NCBI GenBank assembly: GCA_024644775.1
Contig: JAHEHB010000198.1
Location: 1-9,496, forward strand
Reading direction: 5' to 3'
Length of the DNA: 9,496 bases
Source: Deltaproteobacteria bacterium
GTDB lineage: Bacteria > Desulfobacterota > Desulfobacteria > Desulfobacterales > SURF-15
Made by a program: the position numbers and the translations under genes. Below are positions 1-7,776 of the stretch, one piece after another; positions within the stretch are counted from its first letter, which is position 1, and each line of letters opens with the position of its first letter. The notes under the pieces are model-generated. The model saw only the letters and a program-made list of their open reading frames with translations. It was not told the DNA's origin and ran no database searches.

Positions 1-270
1 CTTCTGAACATCCATGGGAGAGGGCTTAAGAATAACCTGAAATTGATAGTAGTGTTGCAAGCGATTCGGATTTTCCCCATAACGACCATCTGTAGGGCGC
101 CTGGAGGGCTGGACGTATGCGACATTCCACGGTTCCGGCCCCAACGCATGAAGAAGCGTTGCCGGGTGAAATGTGCCGGCTCCAACTTCAATATCATAAG
201 GCTGAACGAGTATGCATCCCTTGCGTGCCCAAAACCGCTGTAATGAAAGAATAATATTTTGAAAGTTCAT
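1..270 (-). CDS. glyQ: Glycyl-tRNA synthetase alpha subunit, N-terminal 90 codons (runs off the window)
   Basis: GlyQ is the catalytic alpha subunit of the bacterial alpha2-beta2 glycyl-tRNA synthetase. With GlyS it charges tRNA-Gly with glycine in the cytoplasm. The translation starts [19 protein letters not shown] and continues with the highly conserved blocks [55 protein letters not shown] and ILKPSP. These are characteristic of the alpha subunit and unlike the eukaryote-type single-chain enzyme. The ATG at 270-268 has a good Shine-Dalgarno (GAGAGG, about 273-279) and matches the usual family start. The frame is open to base 1, so about 200 residues are missing at the window edge, not by mutation. 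It lies 19 bp after the GHMP kinase stop and is probably co-transcribed with it. glyS would be expected next, outside the window. Confidence 0.97.
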   Translation of the reverse strand, partial: MNFQNIILSLQRFWARKGCILVQPYDIEVGAGTFHPATLLHALGPEPWNVAYVQPSRRPTDGRYGENPNRLQHYYQFQVILKPSPMDVQK

Positions 271-289
271 GTTACCTCTCTTTTACCGT

Positions 290-1345
290 TCAAATCACTG
301 TCTCAACCGACAGCCCTTTCGAGTCAATCCCCGCATCCAGCAGAAAGGCGGAAGGGTGTTGATCAAAGACCGCACGCCACTGGTCTTTCAAACGGTCGAT
401 ATTCTCCGGTAAACCCAATGCCCATACACATCCCCCTCCTCCAGCTCCCGTAAACCGCGCACCGCATTCGTTTTGAACCGCCTTCGTTACCAGTATCTCG
501 CCAACAGGATCCAGCACCTCAGGAGTCATTTTTCGCCGAATCGCTGTCTCCTTATTCATCCAGGTAATCGCTCGCTTAAGATCTCCCGCTACAATCGCAT
601 CGGAAAATCGTTTTGTGCAGGATGTGATCTCTGCCCAGAGTGGCCGGTTTTTACCGGCAAGAAATTGATCGACCCATTTTTGATTGATTTTTTTTGACTC
701 ATGAGGATCGCCACAATAGGCCACCAATAGGGATTTTTCAAAGCCCCGATACGCGCTTTTAGTAACAAGCGCTATTTTTCGAAAAATGGGTCCTCGAGTG
801 CCGCCGTGCCAATACCATGCATGGATGCCTCCGTATACTGCCGCCAATTGATCCTGAATACCGCACGGAACACCCGCGACACTCCCTTCGATAGCATGTG
901 CAAGCAAGGCAATATCTTTTTTTGAATAACTTTTTTTATCAAATGATTCTAAGAATGCAGCAACAAGAGCGACTGCGGCCGAAGAAGAGCCCCCCATACC
1001 GCTTCTTGGGGGAGATGTTGAATCAATCGCAATATGAATATCTTCTTGCCCAAAATAGGCTGCAACTGCAAACATCAATCCAAGCGGATGAGAAAAGGGA
1101 GCTGAGCCAAGGGAAAACTCTGCACTCTCAAACCCTTGTGAAGATATTTTTATCTTGCCCCCGGCATGAGGCAAAAGCATCACCTGTGTTCGTAGATTTA
1201 TGGCGATGTTTACCGTACAGGGGGAAAGATGTCTAAGTGGGAAATAAAATGTGCTAATATCCAGTGTTCCTCCGATATCGATTCTACACGGAGCCGATGC
1301 TTTCACAGGGCGTTTCTCTAAAATTCGTTTCAGTGTTTTTGCCAT
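290..1345 (-). CDS. GHMP-superfamily kinase (galactokinase/heptokinase-like), 351 aa
   Basis: This is an ATP-dependent small-molecule kinase of the GHMP superfamily (galactokinase, homoserine, mevalonate and phosphomevalonate kinases, and the HddA sugar kinases). Three family motifs are visible. The N-terminal substrate motif is APCRIDIGGTLD at residues 18-29. The glycine/serine-rich ATP loop is SPPRSGMGGSSSAAV at 111-125. The C-terminal motif is CGARFTGAGGGGCVWAL at 294-310. The segment GVPCGIQDQLAAVYGG (158-173) resembles the catalytic-Asp region of HddA-type heptose and sugar kinases, and D165 is the likely base. The length fits the HddA/sugar-1-kinase group. No signal peptide or membrane segment is seen, so it should be cytosolic. 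It lies between recO and glyQ, with no LPS or sugar-nucleotide genes nearby to name the substrate. The ATG at 1345 has only a weak GGA upstream. The family call is firm, but the substrate (sugar, heptose phosphate or other) is unknown. Confidence 0.9.
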   Translation of the reverse strand: MAKTLKRILEKRPVKASAPCRIDIGGTLDISTFYFPLRHLSPCTVNIAINLRTQVMLLPHAGGKIKISSQGFESAEFSLGSAPFSHPLGLMFAVAAYFGQEDIHIAIDSTSPPRSGMGGSSSAAVALVAAFLESFDKKSYSKKDIALLAHAIEGSVAGVPCGIQDQLAAVYGGIHAWYWHGGTRGPIFRKIALVTKSAYRGFEKSLLVAYCGDPHESKKINQKWVDQFLAGKNRPLWAEITSCTKRFSDAIVAGDLKRAITWMNKETAIRRKMTPEVLDPVGEILVTKAVQNECGARFTGAGGGGCVWALGLPENIDRLKDQWRAVFDQHPSAFLLDAGIDSKGLSVETVI

Positions 1346-1389
1346 CGGTCGTTCCAGTTATAAATTGCACATTCAAGAATCACGAATCC

Positions 1390-1418
1390 CTCAATTCCTA
1401 AATTTCTCAATCCCTAAA
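1390..1418. repeat. Short tandem direct repeat between recO and the GHMP kinase
   Basis: CTCAATTCCTAAA (1390-1402) and CTCAATCCCTAAA (1406-1418) are 13-nt direct copies with one mismatch, offset by 16 nt. They are followed by a C-rich run (about 1419-1430). They occupy part of the 85-bp gap and form no hairpin, so a terminator is not supported. Function is unknown. Confidence 0.6.
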
Positions 1419-1430
1419 CCCCCCACCCCC

Positions 1431-2231
1431 TCATTTGCGTATTTGCTGTAAGAAAGACAGGCTCCGAGGTTTTTTTCCAAGATGATATGGCGTGAATGCT
1501 TCAAGCAGCGGGAGACTTTCCTGTATCGCCTGTTCAGTGAACCGAATTCGCACGATCTTTTTCAATGCACCTTTTTCGATCCATAAAAGCTGTTTTATGG
1601 ATCCTTTTTGAAGGCTTATCTGATTTGAAAGGCCTATCTGGTCTGAAAGGCTTGTCTGGTCTGAATTTCCGGATGCACATCGGCCACAAATCAGACCGCC
1701 TTTTTTTAGATCGAATCGAACCCTATTTTCTCGAATTTCTTCTACTTTTTTACGGCATTTTATGCATTCCATAAAGTTAGGCGCATAACCGGAAAGGGAT
1801 AAAAATCTGAGTTGAAATAGGATACTTAACGCTGCTGCGGATTGATGCCCGCCGTCTAGTGCTTCTAGAACATACAGATACAATTGATAGACGTCGGGCT
1901 GTTGTTCTCCTTCTTCCATCCATACATATATCATTTCAGCCCAGTAACTTGCATACGCAGTTTTTTGAATGTCTTGTCGTATTTTTGAAAACGGACGGAT
2001 CAATACTGCTTCCTGCAGAATCGGCAGTCGTCCCCTGCGACTCTTTTCACACACGATATTGAGCTCGGAAAACGGCTCGAGAACCCCCAAAAACCGTCGG
2101 GTGCTCTTTTTTGCAAATTTTGCAATCGCCGATATTTTTCCTCTGTCAATCGCAAAAAAAGTGACAATCACATCATAGTCACCAAAATCAATCTTTCGGA
2201 GTAAAATAGCAGATGTGGAGTACCTTGGCAT
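1431..2231 (-). CDS. recO: DNA repair protein RecO, 266 aa
   Basis: RecO binds ssDNA and SSB and, with RecR (and RecF), loads RecA at gaps during recombinational repair. It acts in the cytoplasm on the nucleoid. The N-terminus MPRYSTSAILLRKIDFGDYD begins the OB-fold (about residues 1-80), with the typical FAKKSTRRFLGVLEPFSEL stretch. An alpha-helical region follows. A CxxC...CxxC zinc-binding module then has Cys at 156, 159, 182 and 185 (CIKC, CGRC). The length is slightly above the usual 240-250 residues. The excess is explained by three hexapeptide repeats at 190-207, just after the zinc module. The ATG at 2231 was chosen because it gives the canonical RecO start, though no clear Shine-Dalgarno precedes it. 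The gene lies 68 bp after the RodZ-like gene and 85 bp before the kinase, in the same transcriptional direction. Confidence 0.93.
   Translation of the reverse strand: MPRYSTSAILLRKIDFGDYDVIVTFFAIDRGKISAIAKFAKKSTRRFLGVLEPFSELNIVCEKSRRGRLPILQEAVLIRPFSKIRQDIQKTAYASYWAEMIYVWMEEGEQQPDVYQLYLYVLEALDGGHQSAAALSILFQLRFLSLSGYAPNFMECIKCRKKVEEIRENRVRFDLKKGGLICGRCASGNSDQTSLSDQIGLSNQISLQKGSIKQLLWIEKGALKKIVRIRFTEQAIQESLPLLEAFTPYHLGKKPRSLSFLQQIRK
1610..1663 (-). repeat. Three in-frame 18-bp tandem repeats inside recO
   Basis: Three 18-bp units lie head to tail at 1610-1627, 1628-1645 and 1646-1663. The last two differ at two positions, and the first is more diverged. In the recO frame they encode SDQTSL, SDQIGL and SNQISL (residues 190-207). 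The period is a multiple of three, so the frame is kept. It looks like slippage or duplication in a tolerant linker after the zinc module. Confidence 0.9.
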
Positions 2232-2299
2232 TTATCTATCAACCAGTATGTGATTTCGATCGTTTTCCATTAGATTTCATTCATCACAAACGCACCGTT

Positions 2300-3025
2300 T
2301 TATGGGATCTGAAGCGTTACCACTTGACCGTCATTGCCGGGAATCCGCCAAGGTGTATCGCCCAGGGTCAACTGAACACCTTTCGCATCACCGACAAGAA
2401 GGTTAAAACCGGATTCAGCCTCAAGTTCCAGATGATCACCAGCGCGTAGACGGTGTTTTTGAGCATCCTGGCCATCAATCACCACTTTCATCCAGGTTTC
2501 CTTTATGGCGTGAACTTTTAACAATAAAATCGATGGGAACGGTTGATTCGTTAATGCCGGTTCCGAATCCTCTGGGTTGTCACGCTGAGGGTTTTTTGTG
2601 CTCTGGTGTTGATTCGTTCCATTGTCTGTCGGCGGCTGAATTTGTGGTCGTGATAACAGATAAACGGACAGCGCAATAATACAGCTTAATACTCCAAGAG
2701 AAAATATCAGGTGCAGCCAGAACCGCGACGTTTTTTTGAACAAATCGGCTTCAAATTTTTCAGTCTCTTTAAAGGTATGAAGATCCGCAACATATCGATT
2801 GATTGCTTCATTACCATCGGTGCCGATAGCATTCGCATACGCCCGCAGAAATCCTTTCACGAATACTTCTGCGGGCAGTCTGTTTAAATCTTCGTTTTCA
2901 ATAAGAAGAAGCGTATTTAGGCCGATTTTTGTCTCACTTGAAACCGCTTCAAGAGAGATGCCTTTCTCAAGCCGCACATTCTTGAGATATCGGCCAAAAG
3001 AAAGCGAGTTTTTTTCGGTTGTCAT
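2300..3025 (-). CDS. RodZ-like protein: cytoplasmic HTH, one membrane helix, C-terminal DUF4115-type domain (241 aa)
   Basis: The architecture is that of the RodZ family. An N-terminal helix-turn-helix domain of the HTH_25 type covers about residues 8-75 (FGRYLKNVRLEKGISLEAVS, then PAEVFVKGFLRAYANAIG). A single hydrophobic segment lies at about 102-124 (FWLHLIFSLGVLSCIIALSV). A polar, Gln/Asn/Pro-rich linker spans about 126-163. A beta-rich C-terminal domain covers about 166-241 (TWMKVVIDGQDAQKHRLRAG, LEAESGFNLLVGDAKGVQL). In well-studied bacteria RodZ anchors MreB to the membrane and supports rod shape, with the C-terminus in the periplasm. Whether this short homologue does that is inference. 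An in-frame stop lies just upstream of the ATG at 3025, which fixes the start, but no good Shine-Dalgarno is seen. It is 22 bp after the SurA-like gene and probably in its operon. Confidence 0.85.
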   Translation of the reverse strand: MTTEKNSLSFGRYLKNVRLEKGISLEAVSSETKIGLNTLLLIENEDLNRLPAEVFVKGFLRAYANAIGTDGNEAINRYVADLHTFKETEKFEADLFKKTSRFWLHLIFSLGVLSCIIALSVYLLSRPQIQPPTDNGTNQHQSTKNPQRDNPEDSEPALTNQPFPSILLLKVHAIKETWMKVVIDGQDAQKHRLRAGDHLELEAESGFNLLVGDAKGVQLTLGDTPWRIPGNDGQVVTLQIP

Positions 3026-3047
3026 ATTGCGTCACGTGCGGTGAACA

Positions 3048-4034
3048 TTATTTAATGATCTTTATATGAGATTGCTTTCTAAGATCTTTAAGCCATGATT
3101 CGAATTTTCTATTCACGATTTCATTGTAGAGCTTTTCTCGTATTTCATCGCTTGCTTCATCATAAGATTTCCCTGGTGTCCTCTTTATTTCCTCCATATA
3201 TATAATCTGATAACCCTGATCGGTGTCTAAAATGGATGTAAACTCGCCGGGATTTAGATCTTTAATGGCAGCTTGGATTTGTGGGGAAAGTGTTTTCATT
3301 TTGAAGACTCCCAGATCGCCGCCATCCTTTGCCGAAGATGATTCAGAGTGGCGTTGAGCCATGTTTTCGAAAGAGTACCCGCTTTTTAATTTTTCGAGGA
3401 TCATTTCCATCTTCTCATAGACCGGTTGTTTTTCACCTTCATTTGGAACTGTCATAATAATATTACGGAGATGATACGCGTCCTCACCACCATACAAATC
3501 CGGGTGACTATCATAAAATGACTTGATGTCTTCCTTGGTAATGACAATTTTGGATTTAACTTCTCTATTGATGAGTCTGGTTCTAAGAATTTGCTCTTTC
3601 ATACGCTTTCGATATTCCTCAAACGCGATACCTTCCTTTTTGAGTGCTTGCCTCAGCTCTTCATCTGTGAGAAGCCTTGCTTCCTTTATTCTCTCAATCA
3701 TACTGTCTATCTCGGTTTCAGAGATCTGGATATTGGCTTTCTGAATCTCTTGATCCGTCAATTTTTCGTCAATCAACTGGTTTAGTATATCCTGTCTGAC
3801 TTTATACAACATCTTTCGCTCTTGTTCCGGAGAATACTCGCGAGCCTTAATCTGAGCGATATAGGGTTCCAGAAGGTAACTCAATTCAGAAAGCGTGATG
3901 ATGTCATCATTGACAATGGCAACGATCCGATCGACAAATTCAATGCTTCCCGAAGGTGTTGCAAGTATCCAAACCAATGCCGTAATATAAAATGTACGCC
4001 GAAATAAAGTTACGACCATTCTCTTTTTATCCAT
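3048..4034 (-). CDS. surA: SurA-like periplasmic chaperone / peptidyl-prolyl isomerase, 328 aa
   Basis: This protein is predicted to assist folding of exported and outer-membrane proteins in the periplasm. The N-terminus has positive charges (MDKKR, FRR) followed by a hydrophobic stretch (about residues 14-26, FYITALVWILATP), which fits a Sec signal peptide. No lipobox cysteine is present. The SurA N-terminal chaperone domain covers about 33-165 (VDRIVAIVNDDIITLSELSY, LNQLIDEKLTDQEIQKANI). One parvulin/PpiC domain covers about 185-282 (HLRNIIMTVPNEG, AQRHSESSSAKDGGDLGVF, LNPGEFTSILDTDQGYQII). A C-terminal helix follows at about 290-320. E. coli SurA has two PPIase domains and about 430 residues, so this is the shorter single-parvulin form common outside Enterobacteria. 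It lies 104 bp after mfd. No strong Shine-Dalgarno precedes the ATG at 4034, and Met6 (4019) is an alternative start. Confidence 0.88.
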   Translation of the reverse strand: MDKKRMVVTLFRRTFYITALVWILATPSGSIEFVDRIVAIVNDDIITLSELSYLLEPYIAQIKAREYSPEQERKMLYKVRQDILNQLIDEKLTDQEIQKANIQISETEIDSMIERIKEARLLTDEELRQALKKEGIAFEEYRKRMKEQILRTRLINREVKSKIVITKEDIKSFYDSHPDLYGGEDAYHLRNIIMTVPNEGEKQPVYEKMEMILEKLKSGYSFENMAQRHSESSSAKDGGDLGVFKMKTLSPQIQAAIKDLNPGEFTSILDTDQGYQIIYMEEIKRTPGKSYDEASDEIREKLYNEIVNRKFESWLKDLRKQSHIKIIK

Positions 4035-4138
4035 TTCTTATAAATTTAGTATTTTTTCCTGACCGTTTTATGTAACCCGATCGCGTATTTTCTCCTGAAG
4101 ATTTTGAATTCATTCACAATCGGGTCGTGAAAATTCGT
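4035..4138 (-). other. Leader between mfd and the surA-like gene with direct and inverted repeats
   Basis: On the minus strand, TCAGGAGAAAATAC (4098-4085) and TCAGGAAAAAATAC (4062-4049) are direct repeats, 13 of 14 identical and 36 nt apart. ACCCGAT (4125-4119 read on the minus strand) pairs with ATCGGGT (4081-4075) as a 7-bp inverted repeat. CGTGAA/TTCACG (4126-4143) forms a hairpin across the mfd stop codon with no T-run after it, so it is not an intrinsic terminator. No clear promoter was found. These could be leader structures or chance. Confidence 0.4.
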
Positions 4139-7100
4139 TCACGCGTTAACACGTTGTGCGATTTCTTTCAAGATGTTTTTGGTCTCTTCCAGCACACCAT
4201 TCCGATTTTGCTGTGACAGCGATGCCTTTAACCCATGATTCGGAGTGAGCTCAAAACAATCCTGCTTGGACAGAATCATGTCCACAAGTGCCTTCGGATT
4301 TTGCATATGGGTTTCGGAAAATTGCATCATAAGCTGTTTTCCGATGAGATCAAGCTTTTTAACGCCGACCTGTTTCGACAGTGTTTTCAGCACGATCTTA
4401 AAAAGCAAATTTTGAACCTCCGCAGGTAAGGGACCAAATCGATCCAGCAGCTCCTCTTTGAATGCTTCAATTTCTTTGAGCTCTGTGACTCTTGCAAGAC
4501 GCCGATAGAATAACAGCCGCTGATCAATATCCACGATATAAGATTCTGGGATAAACGCAGACAAGGAAATGTTGATTTCAGGCTCCAGGGGTTCGGATAT
4601 GGGCTTGCCTTTTAGAGTCGTAACTGCTTCTTCCATAAGCTGAAGGAACATATCGTATCCGACAGCAGCAATGTGTCCGGACTGGGAAGCCCCAAGAACC
4701 GTTCCCCCTCCCCTAATATTTAAGTCACTCATTGCAATCTGAAAACCGGATCCCAGATCGCTGTGTTCCAATAAAACCTTGAGACGCTTTTGCGCGTCTT
4801 TGCCCAAGGAATGATTTCTAGGGATAAAAAGGTAGGCATACGCTTGCTCATCCGCACGACCCACACGGCCACGGAGCTGGTACATCTGAGCAAGGCCGAA
4901 TCGATCTGCTCGGTTGACAAAAATCGTATTGGCCGAAGGTATATCCAGTCCGGATTCGATGATGGTGGTGCATACGAGCATATCGATTTCTCGATTTAGG
5001 AATCGAACCATTACATCTTCTAGTGCTTTTTCGCTCATGCGGCCATGGGCAATATCGATTCGAACCTCTGGCACCAGCTGCTGCAAATAGTTGGCCGTTG
5101 CTTCGATATTGTATATGTTGTTATGGACGAAAAAGATCTGTCCATTTCGATCCAGCTCTTTTTGAATCGCGGTTACAATCACATGATCGTCAAATTCGGT
5201 GACATAGGTAAGGATGGGATGTCGATGTTCGGGGGGTGTGGAGATGACACTGATATCACGGATACCCATCAAAGACATGTGAAGTGTCCGAGGAATCGGG
5301 GTCGCCGTCAATGCCAACACGTCCACTGTCGTGCGAAGTTGTTTCAGTTTTTCTTTGTGTTTAACGCCAAATCGTTGCTCTTCGTCGACAATCAGAAGCC
5401 CAAGGTCTTTAAACATAACATCTTTCTGCAGCAGCCTGTGGGTGCCGATTACGATATCAATTCTACCGGTTTTAAGATTACTTACGATTTCGCGTTGTTC
5501 GGATGGAGACCGGAATCTGCTTAAACATGCAATATTGACTGGATAATTTTGGAATCGATCAACGAACGTATTATAGTGCTGTTCAGCGAGAACAGTGGTT
5601 GGGACCAGCAAAGCGGTCTGTTTACCGTTGAATATAGAAACAAAAGAGGCACGCAGGGCAACTTCGGTTTTACCATACCCCACATCTCCGCAAACAAGCC
5701 GATCCATGGGCATCGCATTTTCCATATCGCCTAATACATCTTCGATGGCCTTGATTTGATCGATCGTTTCTTCGTAAGGAAACGCCGCTTCAAAATCCTG
5801 AAAATACGCATCCGGCTTGACGGAAGAGACGCCCTTCTTGACTTTTCTCGAAGCATAAAGCTTAAGGAGGCGGCCTGCAATCTTTTCCACAGAGCGTTTT
5901 ATCCGATGCTTAACGCGCTCCCAGGATTTGCCTCCCATTTTATCAAGTACGGGCTCGATGCCGTCCACTCCAATGTATTTTTGGATCATGTTCATTCGGT
6001 CGATGGGAAGATAAAGCTTGTCATCCCCCCGGTATTTAATCAGTAGAAAATCGTTGGTTACACTATTTACCGTGAGTTTTTCTAAACCCTGATACTGACC
6101 GATTCCATGATCCACATGCACGACCAAATCGTCTTTCTTTAATTCGTTGAAGGAAAGAAGATCGGTTCTAACCTGCCTTCTGGGCGTACGCGTTCGACGT
6201 CGTTTCGCACCGAATATTTCATCTTCTGTCATAATGGCCAAATGCTCGTCTGGCCAGACAAACCCTGAAGAAATATGTCCCAAGCAAATGTACACAGTCT
6301 CTTTTATAGTGCGAACATCCGAAAATCCGCTGATAAAAAGAGGCTGTATACGATAGGGTGTCAGCAATGATGTGAGTCGATCCGCTTGCACCCGCGTCCG
6401 ACAGGTAAGTAACGGTGTTCGGCCCGACTGACCGTTTTCCCATATCCACTCGGCTAATGGTAAAAGAAGGTTCTCTTTCTCCCGCCGATACTTTAAATCA
6501 TCGATTACCGATGAATTGTCTTCCACTGAGAAATGGATCCGCAGGGGGTGCTGACCTCCGTCTTCTGCTCCCGAAGATGTTTGAAGCATCTTTAGTGTCA
6601 AAGGCTTTTTCTCCAGAAGAATATCTTTAACGCTTTCCCATTTTGTATAGAGCATATTCGGAGGAATACAAAATCTTGCGCCTCTCCGATCCGTTTCATA
6701 CGTCTCCTCAATCTGCTTCTCTAATCCCTCGGCGACTTCCTCCAGGTTTCCTGGCTCAGACACGATAAACAACGTATTCGGTGGGACATAGTCAAATAAG
6801 GTATCCAGTTTCCCATACACCAACGGACTCCAGTTTTCCATTCCTGGGAAAGCCTCCTGGTGCTTTATACGCTCAATCACATCTCTAAGCTCTCTAACAG
6901 GGATGCTGAGCTCGGCGGCCTGCTCCCGCACGCGCCGAACGGTCTCATCTCGGGTTTCCGGGTTAAAGATGGTCTCACTTGCGGGAATAAGTATCGCTTC
7001 GTCTACACTGCGGGTCGTTCGTTGGGTCTCTGGTGCGAAAAACCTTAAGGTGTCAACTGTGTCTCCATAGAATTCAATTCGTAGAGGCGTCTGATATAAA

Positions 7101-7651
7101 GGGCAAAAAACATCGATAATCCCCCCTCGTATGCAAAACTCCCCCGGCTCTTCCACGATTGCAGACCGATTATACCCACCCAATGTCAATTTGTTAATTA
7201 ACAAATTACTGTCGACATCTTCGCCTACCATTAGAAGTTCAGCGTAATTGGTCATCTCCTGCTTTGGAATCACTTTTCGCAACAGCGCATCAACGCTGGT
7301 GACCAAAAAAGGCGGGTGGGTGACATCCGTTAATCGAAAAAGTGTCTGAATACGGTTTGCCGCAATATCATGATGGCCGGAAAGAAATTCAGACGGTAAA
7401 CTATCATACGGAGGAAAACAAAGCGTTGACGCTTCAGGAATGTCCAGAAAAAAATTTACATCCGCCAAAAATAGTTCTGCCTCCTTCATGGACGGCAGGA
7501 TTACCAACACAGGCAACCGAAGTTGATTATAAAGTCGCGCAACAAGATACGCTTTTTCAGATCCGGACATTCCGGTATATTCAATCCCGGTTGCCCGGTC
7601 TTTAATGGGATCGGTGAGCATTCGAACAAAAGATTTTTCTTGATTTTGCAT
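4139..7651 (-). CDS. mfd: Transcription-repair coupling factor Mfd, 1170 aa
   Basis: Mfd is an ATP-driven dsDNA translocase. It removes RNA polymerase stalled at lesions and recruits UvrA for nucleotide-excision repair. Full length: E. coli Mfd has 1148 residues. The N-terminal UvrB-like module covers about residues 10-330. The RNA-polymerase-interacting CarD-like domain covers about 505-570 (LVVHVDHGIGQYQGLEKL from 509). SF2 motor motifs follow: Walker A GDVGYGKT 655-662, DEEQ 756-759, TATP 782-785, TTIIESGLDIPSANT near 895, and motif VI QLRGRVGR 925-932. The C-terminal regulatory domain (about 1010-1120, ending in the ERVNA-like tail AQRVNA) is present. All catalytic motifs are intact. I chose the ATG at 7651. 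A TTG three codons upstream (7660) is an alternative, and neither has a clear Shine-Dalgarno. The stop is TGA at 4141-4139. The likely promoter lies on the far side of the divergent tRNA-Thr. Confidence 0.97.
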   Translation of the reverse strand: MQNQEKSFVRMLTDPIKDRATGIEYTGMSGSEKAYLVARLYNQLRLPVLVILPSMKEAELFLADVNFFLDIPEASTLCFPPYDSLPSEFLSGHHDIAANRIQTLFRLTDVTHPPFLVTSVDALLRKVIPKQEMTNYAELLMVGEDVDSNLLINKLTLGGYNRSAIVEEPGEFCIRGGIIDVFCPLYQTPLRIEFYGDTVDTLRFFAPETQRTTRSVDEAILIPASETIFNPETRDETVRRVREQAAELSIPVRELRDVIERIKHQEAFPGMENWSPLVYGKLDTLFDYVPPNTLFIVSEPGNLEEVAEGLEKQIEETYETDRRGARFCIPPNMLYTKWESVKDILLEKKPLTLKMLQTSSGAEDGGQHPLRIHFSVEDNSSVIDDLKYRREKENLLLPLAEWIWENGQSGRTPLLTCRTRVQADRLTSLLTPYRIQPLFISGFSDVRTIKETVYICLGHISSGFVWPDEHLAIMTEDEIFGAKRRRTRTPRRQVRTDLLSFNELKKDDLVVHVDHGIGQYQGLEKLTVNSVTNDFLLIKYRGDDKLYLPIDRMNMIQKYIGVDGIEPVLDKMGGKSWERVKHRIKRSVEKIAGRLLKLYASRKVKKGVSSVKPDAYFQDFEAAFPYEETIDQIKAIEDVLGDMENAMPMDRLVCGDVGYGKTEVALRASFVSIFNGKQTALLVPTTVLAEQHYNTFVDRFQNYPVNIACLSRFRSPSEQREIVSNLKTGRIDIVIGTHRLLQKDVMFKDLGLLIVDEEQRFGVKHKEKLKQLRTTVDVLALTATPIPRTLHMSLMGIRDISVISTPPEHRHPILTYVTEFDDHVIVTAIQKELDRNGQIFFVHNNIYNIEATANYLQQLVPEVRIDIAHGRMSEKALEDVMVRFLNREIDMLVCTTIIESGLDIPSANTIFVNRADRFGLAQMYQLRGRVGRADEQAYAYLFIPRNHSLGKDAQKRLKVLLEHSDLGSGFQIAMSDLNIRGGGTVLGASQSGHIAAVGYDMFLQLMEEAVTTLKGKPISEPLEPEINISLSAFIPESYIVDIDQRLLFYRRLARVTELKEIEAFKEELLDRFGPLPAEVQNLLFKIVLKTLSKQVGVKKLDLIGKQLMMQFSETHMQNPKALVDMILSKQDCFELTPNHGLKASLSQQNRNGVLEETKNILKEIAQRVNA

Positions 7652-7681
7652 GACAAACAACTTAAGGATTAATGAGACAGG

Positions 7682-7757
7682 GCCGGCGTAGCTCAGTTGG
7701 TAGAGCAGCTGATTCGTAATCAGCAGGTCAGCGGTTCAAGTCCGCTCGCCGGCTCCA
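7682..7757 (+). tRNA. tRNA-Thr, anticodon CGT, with encoded CCA
   Basis: A complete 76-nt cloverleaf is visible. The acceptor stem GCCGGCG/CGCCGGC (7682-7688 with 7747-7753) has discriminator T7754 and an encoded CCA (7755-7757). The D arm is GCTC/GAGC with the AGTTGGTA loop (7691-7706). The anticodon stem GCTGA/TCAGC (7708-7712 with 7720-7724) carries loop TTCGTAA, placing anticodon CGT at 7715-7717, which reads the Thr codon ACG. The T arm is AGCGG/CCGCT with TTCAAGT (7730-7746). All stems are fully paired, so it should be functional. It is divergent from mfd, so its promoter must sit in the first codons of mfd, but I could not find a convincing one there. No strong terminator follows directly. 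Confidence 0.97.
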
Positions 7758-7776
7758 TTTAGTACCTATCTATCAA

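Noticed and set aside
898..1236. 112-codon plus-strand open frame
   Set aside because: It is antisense to the GHMP kinase ATP-loop region. The composition is low-complexity and not protein-like.
1357..1362. -10-like TATAAC on the minus strand before the GHMP kinase
   Set aside because: It lies about 12 nt from the ATG and lacks a -35, so the leader would be too short for a useful promoter.
1610..1663. Tandem repeats considered as a CRISPR fragment
   Set aside because: The units are contiguous with no spacers, only 18 bp long, and in frame inside recO.
4914..4951. TTGACA ... TATATC promoter-like pair on the plus strand inside mfd
   Set aside because: The spacer is about 20 nt, the position is antisense in a coding region, and no gene follows.
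5045..5524. 159-codon plus-strand open frame
   Set aside because: It is fully antisense to the helicase core of mfd, whose conserved motifs explain the sequence, and has no recognisable domain.
5756..6046. 96-codon plus-strand open frame
   Set aside because: It is antisense to mfd. The mfd frame is continuous and conserved here.
7682..7757. tRNA gene considered as an integration (att) site for a mobile element
   Set aside because: No integrase gene is present, and I found no direct copy of the tRNA 3' end elsewhere in the window.
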